Source of the DNA: Triatoma infestans
Taxonomy: Eukaryota; Arthropoda; Insecta; Hemiptera; Reduviidae
DNA length: 64,000 nt
Direction: 5' to 3'
NCBI GenBank assembly: GCA_011037195.1
Contig: JAAEAF010002501.1
Location: 1-64,000 of the forward strand
A model generated the notes under the pieces. It did no database searches and was not told where the DNA came from. It saw only the letters and a program-made list of their open reading frames with translations. Of the stretch, positions 1-22,881 are shown one piece after another (the stretch's first letter is position 1; each line of letters begins with the position of its first letter). The position numbers and the translations under genes are program-made.

Positions 1-445
1 TATCTCAAAACTTTTTCTGGCAAAGTTGATTTTTGTGTGGTTCTGGGGGAACAACAGTAACGTTAAGCTTCTCTATAAAGTACCATTTGAATACATGTTT
101 CTTACTACCTATATAATATTAATATACAATAGAAGCATTGGGTAGAATTTCAAATTTGAAGTATATCGGTTTAAAAAAAATACAGAAGGTTCGACTAACA
201 AATAGATTTGAGTTGGGGGGGGGCGGGGGTGGGGGGGGGGGATTTAATCAACGATTTCCTTTAAACTTGGTATACTTCCTATATAGATACAAACGTATCA
301 TTTTTTATTTGAAATATTTATTATTAAAAAAATTTATTTTGAATAGTTGTGCGGAATTAGAGTGACGTTAAATTTCACGTGTTATATGTTAAAATTTGAG
401 TTTAAAGAAACACGTACATTATACTACCAGGAATGAAAGTAGTGT
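1..445. repeat. Common repeat family, internal and right part
   Basis: It matches other copies over GGTTCTGGGGGAACAACAGT, AATATTAATATACAATAGAA and the GTGTGAGTGTTT end module. A G-run of about 25 bases (216-241) interrupts it. Confidence 0.55.
216..241 (+). other. G-run with quadruplex potential
   Basis: Twenty-six bases, nearly all G, broken by a single C and a single T, inside a common-repeat copy. It can form a G-quadruplex in principle. Homopolymer length in assemblies is unreliable. Confidence 0.4.
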
Positions 446-1634
446 GAGTGTTTTCATATTTTTCTTTCTTTATGATTTAAAAATAAATAAATAAATAAAC
501 TTACCATATTTATTATGTACATATCGTTTACACAGTGTTGAAAATATCGGTCACACCTCATATGTAATCGTAGTAAAATTTCTATCGTATAGAGTGCGTT
601 CACACTGTTCCAAAGAAATCATTGCATTATAATACTTAATACTGCTAAATTCTTTTAGTATGTATCAACAAGGAATATAAATATATCCGTTACTCAATGT
701 TATGATGAATATATTTTGGTTATGCCTCCTTTCTATGAAATCTAATAACTATCACATTTTGAGCAATTATATAATTTTCAGCCATACTTAGTCATTTTAA
801 AAATATTTTTCTATAATTTGAATTGAAACTCCATATTTTCCGCTAGATTGACATCGCCATATGTCCTTGATCAGGTTTTCCCATTAACCAATCAATTAGC
901 GTGCTTTTCAATCATCGATTTCGTGCTAATAATGGACAGGTAATAATTGCTGGAATTCAATGGTACTTATTACTGTTGACCTATTTTTTGTAAAAATAGA
1001 ACATTATTACTTTCATTACAGTAAAATTCCTCTTCTTTGTTTCATTATTAATAAATTTCGAAATAGTTTTGATCAAAAAGATTCTTAAATTTACTTTTTT
1101 TTTTTACTTGTTTTAATTACCTTATTCCTTTAATAGGTAAAAAAACCTATTACCTTTATAAATAAAACTAATAGATAACGTTTGCTAATTGGATCGGTTT
1201 GTTTGTGTATGTGAAAATAAAGAAAACAAAATTTTGTGTGAAACCTTCACACGAGTTTCTCTTAATTCAATATTAATACAATTAATTTAATTGAACATTT
1301 TCATTAAATATTTACAATGTCTGGGAGTTGGGCTGGCCATAAATGAATGTCGTAATGTTATACAAATATAACATTAGTGGACATTGTGGGCTCCGTCTAA
1401 ACCAATAAAGTTTATAGGGACAGTTTAAATTTAAACCTGACTGGCCGTTGCTTTCAAAATCCTTCTTAAAACATTTTTAATAAAATGTTTCAAATAAAAG
1501 TAATACGTTTGTATGTATGTATGTATGTATGTATACAGTTGGCATTCCTACTTTAAAAGAATTCTGTAAAGTCTTACTCCCGATTAATCGATTTTCTTCA
1601 AATTTAGACTTCTGGGAATGCTTTTTAATGTGAC
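446..1634. other. Intergenic, no gene seen
   Basis: AT-rich sequence with a GTAT microsatellite near 1511-1535. A reversed scrap of the common repeat (GTCTTACTCCCGATTAATCG) at 1571-1615 abuts the R2-like element. Confidence 0.5.
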
Positions 1635-3412
1635 TTACCGTTTTTAGACGTTACCGGCGCCTTCGATAACGTTGGACATCGCCATGTGGTGAATTCTTTA
1701 GAGAGTAAAGGGGTTTCAACGATTTGAAGAATATTATAGCAGCACTCCTTCAAAGTAATACTATAACGATAGGTACAGGCTTGGCGAAAACAAAGCCAAT
1801 GGAGGTGAGAAGGGGCGTGCCGCAAGGAGGGTCACTCTCACCTACACTCTTTAACCTGGCCATTGACCACCTTTACCGCGAGATATGCGACCAAACGTTT
1901 GCCAGTCAATTCGGGTATAAGCTGCATGACAATAGAGTAATTCTGTCGGGCTTTGCCGATGATCAGGCGATTACTACTCATAATATCTGTGAAGCCCAAC
2001 GTGAGATTGACATGGTACAGAAAATCTTAAGAGAAATAGGTCTGTCCATGAATCCTGAGAAGAGTACGGGAATGGTAATCAACGGCGGAAAGCTCTCTGC
2101 TGGCGTGATACGGCTGGAGAATGGAGAAGAGATCTCTTGCATAGCACAAGAGGAAAAAATAAAGTATCTCGGCTGTAGTTTTAACGGGGAACTAGTAATT
2201 AGTGAGAGCGCACTGATGAAATTTAATGATAACGTGAACAAGTTAGTGGCGTCAAGCCTACTAAAGCCCGACCAGAAGCTTAATGTCATAAATCAGTATT
2301 TATTCCCTGCTCTCACGTACCCCCTTCAAACTGCACCTCTCACAAAGTTATCCCCTGCAGTGCTAGACGGTCTAGATACCGTGATTCGTCGTAGCGTCAA
2401 AACAATGATTGGCGTGCCTGCCAACACAGCCACGGCGATGCTGTATGCCCCACGGCGTTACCGAGGGCTTGGGTTGCTTCGTTGCATCTGGGAAGCACTC
2501 TTGCAGCAGTGGTCCATGGCTCAGAAGTTAGCCAAAGTTGACGATTCTATTTTCCAGTCTACCTTCGCGTTTAGCCGCGAGGTTAAGGAATGTGCGGATA
2601 GGCTGGGCCTGAACAATGTGAATGTCGAGGAAGCCCACAATTTAAGAAGGATAAGGCAACAGTTAAGAGAAAAGGCCTTTGACGAGTGGGCGAGTTGCAA
2701 ATGGCAAGGCTACGGTGTCCAGCATTTTAGAGACACTACGTATGGGAATAAATTTGTCTGTGAAAAACAATTATTGTCTGGATCTGAGTGGACGAATGCA
2801 CTGAAGCTGAGATTTAATTATGCTTCACTCCGTGGTGTGCCAGGCGTCGGCAATCAGGCGATGCGAGATGTTGGGCTCCTCTGCCGCATATGCGGAAGAG
2901 AGACCGAAACTCTGGCCCATGTGCTGGGAAAATGCCCGAACAACATGCTCCTCGTCACTCGCCGACACCACAATGTCAAACGTAGGGTCATCGAGTTATT
3001 AAAGGAAAAAGGCTATGCATGCTATGAGGAGGTCTACTGTGTTGACACGGACGGCGCCTCAAGATACGCAGATATAGTAGCATTCGATAAAGATAGTCGA
3101 TCTGCGTTAGTTGTCGACCCTACGGTTAGGTATGAGAGCAACGATCCAGACCAGGCCAAGCAGATTAATGAAGAAAAGAGAGCGATTTATGAGAAGTGCG
3201 TTAACTTTCTCCAAGAAAAGTTCCTACAAGAATTTGGAGAAAGGAACTTTGCAGTTCACGGCTTATGGTTCGGCTCTCGGGGGGCGATCCCAATGGCTAC
3301 TGCTGAATTTTTTGATAATGTCGGCATTGACAAAGGGAATTTGACCCGGCTGGCGGAGCAAATTATCTTGGATTCCTTGGGAATCCTCCATAATCACATC
3401 TACGGTCATTGA
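1635..3412 (+). pseudogene. R2-like RT/restriction-like endonuclease ORF fragment
   Basis: RT motif A (FLDVTGAFDN) is read at about 1641-1670 in a frame that ends with a stop at 1722. The rest, 562 codons from 1724, is open in another frame, so there is one frameshift around 1710-1723. In the open part: PQGGSLSPTLFN, then FADD (residues 77-80, catalytic aspartates present), a thumb region, a CX2CX8HX4C zinc knuckle starting near 387, and a C-terminal restriction-like endonuclease with YADIVAF (near 448) and VVDPTVRYE (near 465). That order (RT, zinc knuckle, REL endonuclease) is the R2/NeSL/CRE architecture, not the APE-type LINE one. The N-terminal DNA-binding fingers and the first RT motifs are missing, so this copy is dead. 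The long open frame suggests fairly recent insertion. Confidence 0.85.
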
Positions 3413-3660
3413 TAAATAGTATTATTTAAGGCCCTGCGTATTGAGTTTATTTATGTATGTTTCATTCTTATCTCGCTTATTCTTTGCGCTATTTACTTTA
3501 GTTTTGTAACGTTTGTGTCTTTTGGACTTGAGATTGTCTCATGAAGATAGATTAGTAATCTGTGTTTTTTATAGCAACTCAATGAAATTGAGCAGCCACA
3601 TCGACTTGGTTTGTCGCTGTAATCTCTCTATTATATCGGTAGTAAAACCATAAATTGTAG
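1635..3660 (+). mobile_element. R2-like non-LTR retrotransposon, 5'-truncated
   Basis: The element begins abruptly inside the reverse-transcriptase domain and runs through the ORF and a roughly 250-base 3' tail (to about 3650, limit uncertain). Upstream sequence is a scrap of the common repeat, as expected of incomplete reverse transcription. No 28S rDNA flanks it. The downstream boundary is near a reversed copy of the common repeat starting at about 3690. Confidence 0.8.
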
Positions 3661-3689
3661 TGAAATGGTATTTTAAAAGAAAAGCTTAT

Positions 3690-4200
3690 TAACGTTTAAC
3701 AGTTCCCCCACTACCTCCTACAAAATAAATTTTCCCAGGAAAGTTTTTCAAATGAATTAATAGATATTTTTTATGATGTAAATTTGGCTGCAGTGCCGGG
3801 ACATGGCCCACCCGAGATAGGATGATGTAAATAATATACGATGAAAAAAAAATTTAGTAAAGTCGTACTTCCGGTTGATGGATTTTGATCGGAAACGTCG
3901 TGTCAAGTACCATGTTTGAACTTCTTGCGATTTTTTGTTTTTGAGATAGTTTGTTCCACACACACACATAAAACAAGAAACTTTTTCTCGTACTCAAAAT
4001 ATGTATTTACAATGAAAATTCGATTTTAAAATGAAATTTGTTTTTATTTCCGTTCTACAGTTTTTAAATGAAAATTGATCGAAATTTATTGCACGAGGAG
4101 CTTGTTGCAGAATTTTTTCTGTTTTTCTATATGTTCATTGGGGTGAAATAAATAGAGTGGATAATAATGGATGTATCTGACAGAAAGAACGAAGCCAGTT
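3690..4200. repeat. Common repeat family, reversed copy
   Basis: Reversed landmarks: AGTTCCCCCACTACCTCC, AAAGTCGTACTTCCGGTTGA, GGATTTTGATCGG and a CACACA tract followed by TTTTTCTCG. Confidence 0.55.
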
Positions 4201-5029
4201 ACTTTCCCACAGATTAATGATGTTCTGACATATATAAGGACTAAAATTGAATTATTGGTATCCATTTTTAGCCACTTGACATAGTTAATTGATAAATCAA
4301 TAATTAGTGACTATGTCTGGTAATCTTGTAAAAACGTTAGCAACAATAATACTTGAAGGTCATTCACTGTGATAACTTACTATTAACTAAAAAAAAAAAA
4401 TTGCGTAATAATAATATTCCAGTAAAACTATATGAACGGTACTACTAGATGATAATGTGTAATGTACAGAGGTCGTCGACAAAATCATTATCAATGACGT
4501 ATGCAGACAATAAATTATCACATTGTTCATCCGTGCGTGTAAAATATTTCGGCGTATTCCAGATTGAATCACTTAGTTTTTTATTAAATTTTAAACAATA
4601 TTAAGTTAAAATGTGTTTAGAAAACGTCTTAAGATCATTTCTCCTATAGAATATGGGAGTATGTGGTGTTGCATGTTCAACAAAAATAACTTCAAAAATT
4701 ACGTGCATTTAATTACATTACAGTTTGGAAAATTAATTAATTTCCTACTTTCTAATTTGTAACTTCCCAATTTACGGTGTTTTCATTTAATTATTAATCT
4801 CTTGTTAGTTCCAGCAAGCAGTTAATGGCTGGTGTGCACAAATTTATGTAAATTTTTGCAAGATCGTGATACATTTAATTATGATAAAAATTATGGAGAT
4901 CATCAAATTCAATTAGGCAATGAACGATGAGCGTACAATAGTAAAATGATGTAAAAACATGGACCTAAGAAAATGTCCACATGAAAATATTATCGACGAA
5001 AATTACCAGATGTTTGAGTAAGTAAACAG
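4201..5029. other. Intergenic, nothing recognised
   Basis: AT-rich unique-looking sequence. No coding, RNA or repeat signature was seen. Confidence 0.4.
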
Positions 5030-5830
5030 GAAAATCGTAGGTAACTCAAACTTGGTAATCCGCCACCGCATCTGACATGAAGGTTTCGGTGGAAAAAAAT
5101 ACCATCAACCGTAAATACGAACTAATGAATGTTTTTGGTTTCTTCAATTTTTCGTGATTTTTCTCGAAAACGGGACCAACGGTTTTCTTTAAATTTCATT
5201 TCATAAATGTCTGTCACTTTTATTGGATACATTTACTTGAAAAAATTTAATTTTTTTTTTGGAGGTTCTGAGGGAACAGAAGCGTTAAAAGCTTTCTTTC
5301 TTCCCACTAAAGAATAAGTTCTACCACCTATAAGAATGTTAATATACATTAGAAACATTGGTAGAATTCCAAATTTGAAGAAAATCGATTAACCGGAAGT
5401 GTTTTTTTTTTTTTACAGAATAAGTTTTTTTGGGGAATTCCACTCACAAATCTGGGAAACAGCGATTTCCCTTAAACTTGGAAATGCTAAGCTCACAAGT
5501 GAAAAACCTATCAGTTGCTCATTAAAAACATTTTTTCCGAACTAATTGATTCTAGATTGTTGTGAAGAATTTGTAGGTTAAACTTCTAATGTTTCAGATT
5601 TAGGGGGATGGTTCTTTGTTATTGACTCTTTCTTGTGGACTACAATATAACCATTTTACTACCTTCTTTTACCACCTCTATATTTATGTTATGACAAATG
5701 AGTAAATATCAAAGTTTAAATTAGCCATTATTATATAATGACTATAATATATTAACAGCAGAGAGAGGAAATCTTGTGACCATTTCACACCAGATTTTTT
5801 TTATAAATTTCATTTCCGCTCGGGCGTGAG
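5030..5830. repeat. Common repeat family, forward copy
   Basis: Shows CGCATCTGACATGAAGGTTT, TTTTTCGTGATTTTTCTCG, GTTCTGAGGGAACAG, AATTCCAAATTTGAAGAAAA and the TTTCACACCAGATTTTTTTT end module. Confidence 0.6.
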
Positions 5831-6289
5831 CCAAATAAAATTATAAACTTGAACTTTCCTCGAGTTGTTAAAAGTTTAATTCTGGAAATGGAATTTCGTA
5901 TTTATTATTAATAAATTCTTCGTATATTATATAATAGAATAAATTATAATCTAGTATCTAATCACGAGACAATAAACAAGAAAAGAATGTTTGCTTGTAC
6001 AAAATATTTAACACTTTTAAAAAATGCACACGCCTGAATAACATTCTAGCGACATTTCAGTTCGCGCCACTGCCTGCATGAATATTTATGCATGTGCTCT
6101 CTCTCTCTCTCCCTTCCGGGTATGTTAGTCACATTGAGACTATAAAACATCCTGGAATCTCAGTCTCAATAGATTTCTGGAGAAATTATTTGGCATCATA
6201 TTCTATAGAAATTTTTCATCGAAAAGTTCATTTTTATTGTAAATTTGAAATATTACTTTGTTACTTTCTATAATTGTTACATTTAGTAA

Positions 6290-6760
6290 CATAAAGTATC
6301 GCGACCGAGTCAGATTTTCGAAATTGAGTTTTTATCGGAAATACATGTTTTAGGGTCCCCTGAATAAGGGGGAAAAAATGTTTATGCAATGGTCGGTATG
6401 TTACGTATGTATGTGTTAACAGAATATCTCGAAAATTGAAAAAGTCATTGAAAGAAAGCTTATACTTGATATTTCGTTTACGCACGCATCAGACTCACAC
6501 AGATTTGGGCAAAATCCATCATCAATCGGAAGTACGACTTTGCTGAAATTTTTTTTTATTTTCTCGAAAACGGCTTCACGACAATTTTCTATAAACTCCA
6601 TACATATTACCTCCACACAGAAATGCTTATCACTTTTATTTGAAACATTTTGCGAGAAAACTGATTCCTCTATCGCGATCGCAGATTTGGGGGAAGGGCG
6701 GAATTTTGGAGAAGCTATAAGGTCTCACTACTATCGTTTATTTTTATAGTTTAGTTTCTC
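6290..6760. repeat. Common repeat family, forward copy
   Basis: Shows AAGTATCGCGACCGAGTCAG, GAAATACATGTTTTAGGGTC, CATCAATCGGAAGTACGACT and TTTTCTCGAAAACGG. Confidence 0.6.
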
Positions 6761-8530
6761 CGGTTTTGGTATAACATTGAAGCAAAATAAATTCGCAGTT
6801 TAAAGCAAATTTGTGACAGTATCAGCTGTTCAGACGCCAATGTGATTTAAGTCCAATTTTTGAAATTATCAGATTTTTATAAATTTTAATCAAATAAATG
6901 ACATTATTTTTATTTATAGATAATAAAATTAATTGGCGATGCGTATATTAATACCAATAATAATAAAGATAATTGTAGCGTAATTAAAAGAAGAATATAT
7001 ACAAATTTTTTTGTTTGAGTTGTATTATTTGTTGTAACTGTATTAATGCTCATTTAAAAATTTACCATTTCAAATATTTTTATTACAAAACCATCTGTAA
7101 TTTTAATGGCAACTTTTTACGATTAATTACCGTTTGTTTTTTAAATTTTAGTTCATTGTAAACAATAACTATAAAGCAATTATTATTGCAAATTCCATGA
7201 TCAACAATCATAACAATGCCCTATTATGATTTTTTTTTTTTTAATTAACTTTGTTTTAACATAGTTGAAAAAATATAAATTTAATGTTGATTTGAAGCGA
7301 TTTATTTAATAATTAAATAGAAAACAATTGAACCACAGCTATATTATTAGTACACAACTTATAGTGATTTATTAGAATTGAGTAATGGCGGTAGGCTACC
7401 TGTTCACTGGGCCACAGCAGTCCAGTGTACAGTCCAGAAAGAGTAGTAGCTGAGTCCGTTAACCTCAGACAAGAAGAAGTGCACCCCTCTTTTTATAGTC
7501 TGTTCTTCAGAAAATCTGTTGTGGCCAAAGGCTTTCTTTCCACTTAACTCCTTTTCTAACGGTTTTTTTTATTTTTTGTTTCGTATTACTGTGTATCAAG
7601 TCATTTTTATTTATATTAGTGATAATCTCTAAATAATACTTAAATTTTTAACATCTGTTATTTTATCCGTCGTAGCATGCATATTTAGGAAAACTATAAA
7701 TATGCATGCTACGACGGATCGTAAAATACCAGATGTTATCCAGCATGGCGGACCCATCCACATATTCAATTAAATTTTTAAGTTTGTATCATGCTTAAAA
7801 CATTGCCGGCTTAAATTTTGTTAAGTGTTTAGTGGTGAGACCTGAAAAAGTAGTAGTGTATTTTTTATTCTCAGCGATAGAATGTGGAAAGATGTGTGGG
7901 TTGGAAATGATGTATGTCTCGCAGATCCAAGTGAAGATCGTCGTTCAGTCGTTTAACGTCTTCTAGTTTCAATATCCTATAAGGAATTCTGTTAATGATT
8001 GAATAAACTTACCTAAATATTAAGGGAATATCCAGCTAGGACTAAAACTTAACTCTATACTACTCGAAACTCAGCTCCCCCTCCCCCAAAGAAGAAGCTG
8101 TAGAATTAGAATTATAAGCAAGTGCCATAAATTTAATTTTACTCATTAGACAACCTAAGATTCATCAATTCATTATCCCCGGATCATTCATTCAGAAAAA
8201 AATATCTTCTTTATAACCTCTCCCAACAGTTTTACGACCCAAAAAAAAGTCTGTTAAACTTGATCTTTACACAATGTAAACAACGTTATTTCTTTTATTT
8301 CACAGCTAAAAAAAGGGTTCAGACAGAGCTGTACAATAACATCAAGGTAGTCTCCTTAAACCACACAGGGTCTTTAAGTTAATCCAGGCTGAGAGAAGCC
8401 AGTAAGACGCAGTCCTTTTTATCAAGCTTTATTGTGATATATATAAAAAATTTGGACTTTTAACTAATCAAGTTTGACAGAGTAGGAATTCTACGAAAAG
8501 GAGGAGATGGTTGTTTATATTATGAAAAGC
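6761..8530. other. Intergenic with one hairpin
   Basis: AT-rich sequence. A higher-GC patch of unknown origin lies at 7380-7510 (GGGCCACAGCAGTCCAG), followed by the long hairpin at 7649-7738. No exon was recognised. Confidence 0.4.
7649..7738. repeat. Long near-perfect hairpin
   Basis: Arms 7649-7687 and 7697-7738 are inverted copies differing only by small indels, around a 9-base loop. The core is CCGTCGTAGCATGCATATTTA. No coding sequence is involved and the origin is unknown; it could be the remains of a foldback element or a small-RNA-producing locus. Confidence 0.75.
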
Positions 8531-8539
8531 AATTTATAT

Positions 8540-9240
8540 AAAATAATTTACGAAAAAAAGTATCGAAATTATGTTTTTACCGGAAATACATGTTTTGAGG
8601 TCCCCTGAATACGAAAAAAAATATGTTTTTAGCGAATGATGTGTGTGTGTGTGTGTGTGTCTGTGTGATCAAAATGTCTCAAAAATGAAAAGTCGCAAGA
8701 AGCTTTCGAAAGTTTCGGTCAAAATCCATCAACCGGAAGTGTCAGAATTTACTGAATGTTTTTTCTCTCTCCCAGTTTTTCGCGATTTTCTCATAAAAAA
8801 CGGCTCCAAAGATTTTCTTTAAACTTTATATGAATATAGATTCATAAATACCATCACTTTTGTTTGAAACATTTCCTAGGAAAAGTGATTTTCTCCGGGT
8901 TCTCCTGTATATGTAAGTCAGGATAAATTAGTAAAATGTGTAAAGTTTAAAGAAAATGTATCATTTTATATATAATTGTATTAACAGCATTAAGAGAAAG
9001 TCGTGTGAGTGTTTCACGCCAGATTTGTTTTTTCGCTACTTTCTGGAAAACGGTATTCAATGTTTTTCTTAATCATCGCATACTGACTACGTACATTAAT
9101 AGCATTGCTAGAATTTCCAAATTTGAAGAAAATCGATTTAACGGAAGTGGGATTTTAAAGAATAGAGTTCTTGAATTGATTTTTAATGCTTCAAACAGAC
9201 ATGAAATCGTAGAATATGTGGATGATTTGTGAATATTATA
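8540..9240. repeat. Common repeat family, forward copy
   Basis: Shows AGTATCGAAATTATG, GGAAATACATGTTTTGAGGT, a TG microsatellite at 8639-8660, AATCCATCAACCGGAAGTGT and the AAGAGAAAGTCGTGTGAGTG end module near 8993. A further AAATTTGAAGAAAATCGATT unit follows. Confidence 0.65.
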
Positions 9241-12200
9241 ACCTCCCCGCATATCAACAAGTGTAGCGGTAACGAAATGAAAACATTTAGTTGAAATCAG
9301 CTCTCTACATGAATTTGATAATCTGAAACCTTTTAGGAACATCAAAAACATGCTGCTACGACAGATAAAATCCCAAATTATAAAATCTATTTCTTTTATT
9401 TGAAATGTTTTTCCGGGAAAAAAACTTAACGGTTTCTTTGGGAAATTTGGGAGTTAGACTCAACGGTTAGGCTTAAACGGTAGTAATAATAACCATAAGG
9501 TAATTTCGTCTGAATATTTCACAATATTGCCGTAAACCCATTTTGTCTTGTGGAAGGGCCTGTGATAAAACACTGTTTATCAACAAGTTGGGCGAAAACT
9601 TGAAAACGGATGATAATAAAGGTAATGTACCCAGGCTTTACAAAAAATTAATGGAAATAGGTAATATAAATAGGAAAACCCATTCTTAATCATTAGTTGT
9701 GACTGCACAAATTCTTGGCACGGTTTATAATTTCAGTATCAAATTTTTGTTAATCTAAGCATTTTGCTTAAATAAGAAAAAGAAAATATTTCTCAGAGAA
9801 ATGATAACGAACTTTGTTCATCACTTGTTCACTAAAATCAAAGATTTTTATCTTTTAAGATTTTATCTTAGTAAGAAGAAGTAATGCGATCGCGCCAGAT
9901 TTTTGGAGTGTTTTAAGGTCTCTCCTAAATACGAAACAAAAAATGTTTTTAGCGAATGATCTTGTAAGGGTGTTGTGAGGAGATGTAGGTTGGTGCTTGA
10001 TGAGTGATAAATAACACCTTAAGATTTGGTTTAAGATGTATAATTGATATATATGTATATGACTGACTGCCAAGGACTTTACACTAACTGAACTGACAGA
10101 CTGACGTGGCTAAGAAGATATGAACGGAGCGATGTTAAACTGATGTGTAAATCAACAGAATTCTATCTGAATGATGTCTCATTGCCTACCTCTCATATAT
10201 ATATATATATATACTGGCCGAGCCTCTCCTCTCTTTGCGAGAGGGGCTGTTTCTCTTCGCTAGAGTGGATGAGTGGTGGGGGTTCACTACCCCTACAGAT
10301 CTGTATGTGTGTGTGTGTGTGTGCTTTAACAGAATTATCTCAAAAACGAAAAAGTCACAGGAAGCACTAACTTGGTAACTTCGTTTAGGCGCGAAGATTT
10401 CGGGCAAAATGCTGCATCAACCGAAAAGTGCGATTTTAATGAATGTTTTTTTTTATCTCAAGTTTTTCGTAATCCCCCCCCCCCCAGAGCTCTAACGATT
10501 TTCTCTAAACTTTGTATACTATCTACACATATAAATTCCTGTCACTTTTATTTGAAACATTTACCCGGAAATAATTGATTATTTGGGGGTTCTGGAGGAA
10601 CAGTAGCGTTATGCTTTAAATTCTCTAAAATATCACTTCAGTATAATATATGGCTTTACCAACTACATAATATTAATATACATTAAATAAAAGCATGTTT
10701 GGCCAAATACGTAAAATTTGAGTATAAAAAAAAATTGTATTAAAAGGAGAACTGAGAAAGTCGTGCAAGGGTTTCACACCAGATTTTTATTTTAACTTTT
10801 AATTTTAATAATTGAAATGTTTTCCGCCTTAGTAATTCCTTATAATTGGAGGATAAAAAACATATTCCATCAGCAATTCTATTGTAATAAATTGTTGACG
10901 TTAGTGCTCATTGTCTTATAGAGTTTAGGTCATGTTGCATTTGATTTATAAAAAATAATAATAATAATGAAAATTATAACCAAATATTTATTCATTTTTT
11001 TGAGTATCTATTTGAACAGGTGTAGGTTTTTAGTCTCTATAATGTATAAAGAAAGGAGAACCACCTTCTTGCAACGAACTGCAATTATTCAATTTGAAAA
11101 ATTAAAAATTCTTGACCAAACAGTAGAGAGAGTACTTGTCAATTATTTTGTAATTGTTTTCCTCTCAATATTTATTTATTTTGTTTATTTTGTGTCCTCA
11201 ATATATTATTGAAAAATTATGGGGAACTTTGAAATATGATAATACACGAGATTTTTAAACTCGTCATTCACCATAAAAAAGCTAGACAGAAGTTAACTTT
11301 ATGACATGTGGTATTTTCTATATTATTTTCTGATATGAATTAGCATAAATTTTATCAAAATAAATAAATAAAAAAGTAGTAATCATCTCTTATCTATTTG
11401 TTTACTTCATAAATTTAACCACCCAGCTGAGCGATTAAGCTTTGTTGTTCTAATGTTGTTAATACAGTTATATAATATAAAATGAAATGAAAACTTTTCT
11501 TTAAACATAAAAATTTACTCATTTGTCCTAGAATACATGTAGAGGCGGGGAGGAAGGGGGACAAGTACTTACCCAAGCAGGTAGAGAACTGAGCACGTTG
11601 TAGTCTTAAAGAGAGCGCCATCAATTTGAATAAAATGTTTAAATTTAACTTCGCACATTCCTCAGAAACCCGTAGAAACTCTTTTTTCAGAAAAATGTTC
11701 CAAATTAAAGTTAGTAGGTTTGTTTGTCTAGGTAGAGAAGTACTCCAAGTTTAAAGGAAATTGTTATGGTCGTTGTACAGGAAATTCCAGACAACATGAA
11801 AACCTATTCTGTGTAAAGTCTAACTACGATTAATTGATTTTGTTCATATTTGGTATTCCAGCAATGTTTGTAATGCATATTAGCATAATATAGGTGGCGG
11901 AAACAGACATTGTTACAGAAGTGGTACTTTAGAGGAAAGCTTAAACGCTACTGTTCCCGTAGAAACTCCCCCACCCTCAATCATTTTGATGAATATTTAC
12001 ATCTATAAATAGTACACAAAACTTTTAAAGAAAGTCGTTGAGGCCGTTTTCGAGAAAATAAAAAAAATAAAATAAAATAAAAAAACAGATTTGAATAAAC
12101 TTTCAGTTAAGTTCCAATTCCGGTTGATGGATTTTGGCTGAAACCTTCGTGTCAGATTTAGGGTTGTTAACTTCCTGCGATTTTTCGTTTTTCAAATATT

Positions 12201-13221
12201 TTGTTCACACACACTCACACATAGGTGAAAACTCAATTTGGAAAATTTAACGTGATCTCACTACTTACCTTGGTCATAAATACTACTGCATCTTATGATA
12301 TAAGAGAAAGTAAGTTGGGTGAGGAGGCGAAGGAGAGAGTTAACTGTTGAAACACTCTTTAACATTGTTAACACAAATCTTTTGTTTGCCTAAACCAATC
12401 CGGCCTCCAGGTTTTATCTAATCGGGCTAGACTACTTAAAAACACATAACCCTTGTTAATAATATGTGGCGTATGCAAACAATTTTTTATTATTATTATT
12501 TTTTTTATTCTTTGTTCTTTCTGCTCATCTCTTGAGTAGATAAACCCTGTCATTATTGTTCTAGACATCGCTAGATACATTACAACATCAGTGGTTTATA
12601 AAAATCATAATTTACTAATCAAATTTATTGTATTTCATTTCCTTTTTTTTTAAAATTTGTAAATGATGTTTTTTGATAGTGAATTTTGTGTTGTAGCCTT
12701 CGCAACGAAACGTTACGTAAGTTTTTTTTTTGAAAATTTCTGTTGCATCAATTCAGTGGGGGAGGGAGTGGGAATTAGGGAGTTACACCAATATATATAC
12801 AAAGTGAATGATGTAAAAATCGCCTAGTTACAAAGAAACAACGAAATAGAAATAACTGCATTTGATTTTTGTAATCTTCTATTCTTTTTTTATATCTGCC
12901 TGATAAATAAAAAAAAACTACAAATAAAAAGGATTCATAAGAATTGAGTCATAGATTTCTTTTACATTTTCCCTATTAGATTTTTTTTTATGGCCTTTTG
13001 TTAACGTGGTTTGAATGTGTCACGCACATTTGGTGTAACCGTCACAGGTTTTGCTAAAGCAAATTTAAAAAAAAAATACCTACGTCATTTTATACATGGT
13101 AGTGCAGCTACACATAAACAAAAACCATTATTCTTTTTAAGCTTGTTGACATTTAATTGGAAAATTTAGTTACCATAGACCATCGTATGTTATTTTTTTA
13201 TTTTTTATTTTTATTTTACAG
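9241..13221. repeat. Intergenic, several common-repeat fragments
   Basis: Pieces of the same family lie at about 9870-9960 (forward start), 10270-10790 (forward, with TG microsatellite, poly-C run and TTTCACACCAGATTTTTATT end) and 11690-12230 (reversed, with CCAATTCCGGTTGATGGATT). Between them is AT-rich sequence with AT and TG microsatellites. No exon was recognised, although a DYRK 5' exon could hide here. Confidence 0.5.

Positions 13222-22881
<9,660 letters not shown>

Noticed and set aside
138..365. 75-codon ORF with a poly-Gly run
   Set aside because: A common-repeat copy with a G-run; no family resemblance.
1978..2289. 103-codon minus-strand ORF and other antisense ORFs over 1625-3344
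   Set aside because: They are shadows of the R2-like frame, which has the family motifs.
3711..3717. CTACCTC outside the chinmo region as a let-7 site
   Set aside because: A chance match in a reversed repeat copy, not in a transcript; it serves as a background example.
10143..10407. Overlapping ORFs on both strands near 10.2 kb
   Set aside because: They translate AT and TG microsatellites and common-repeat sequence.
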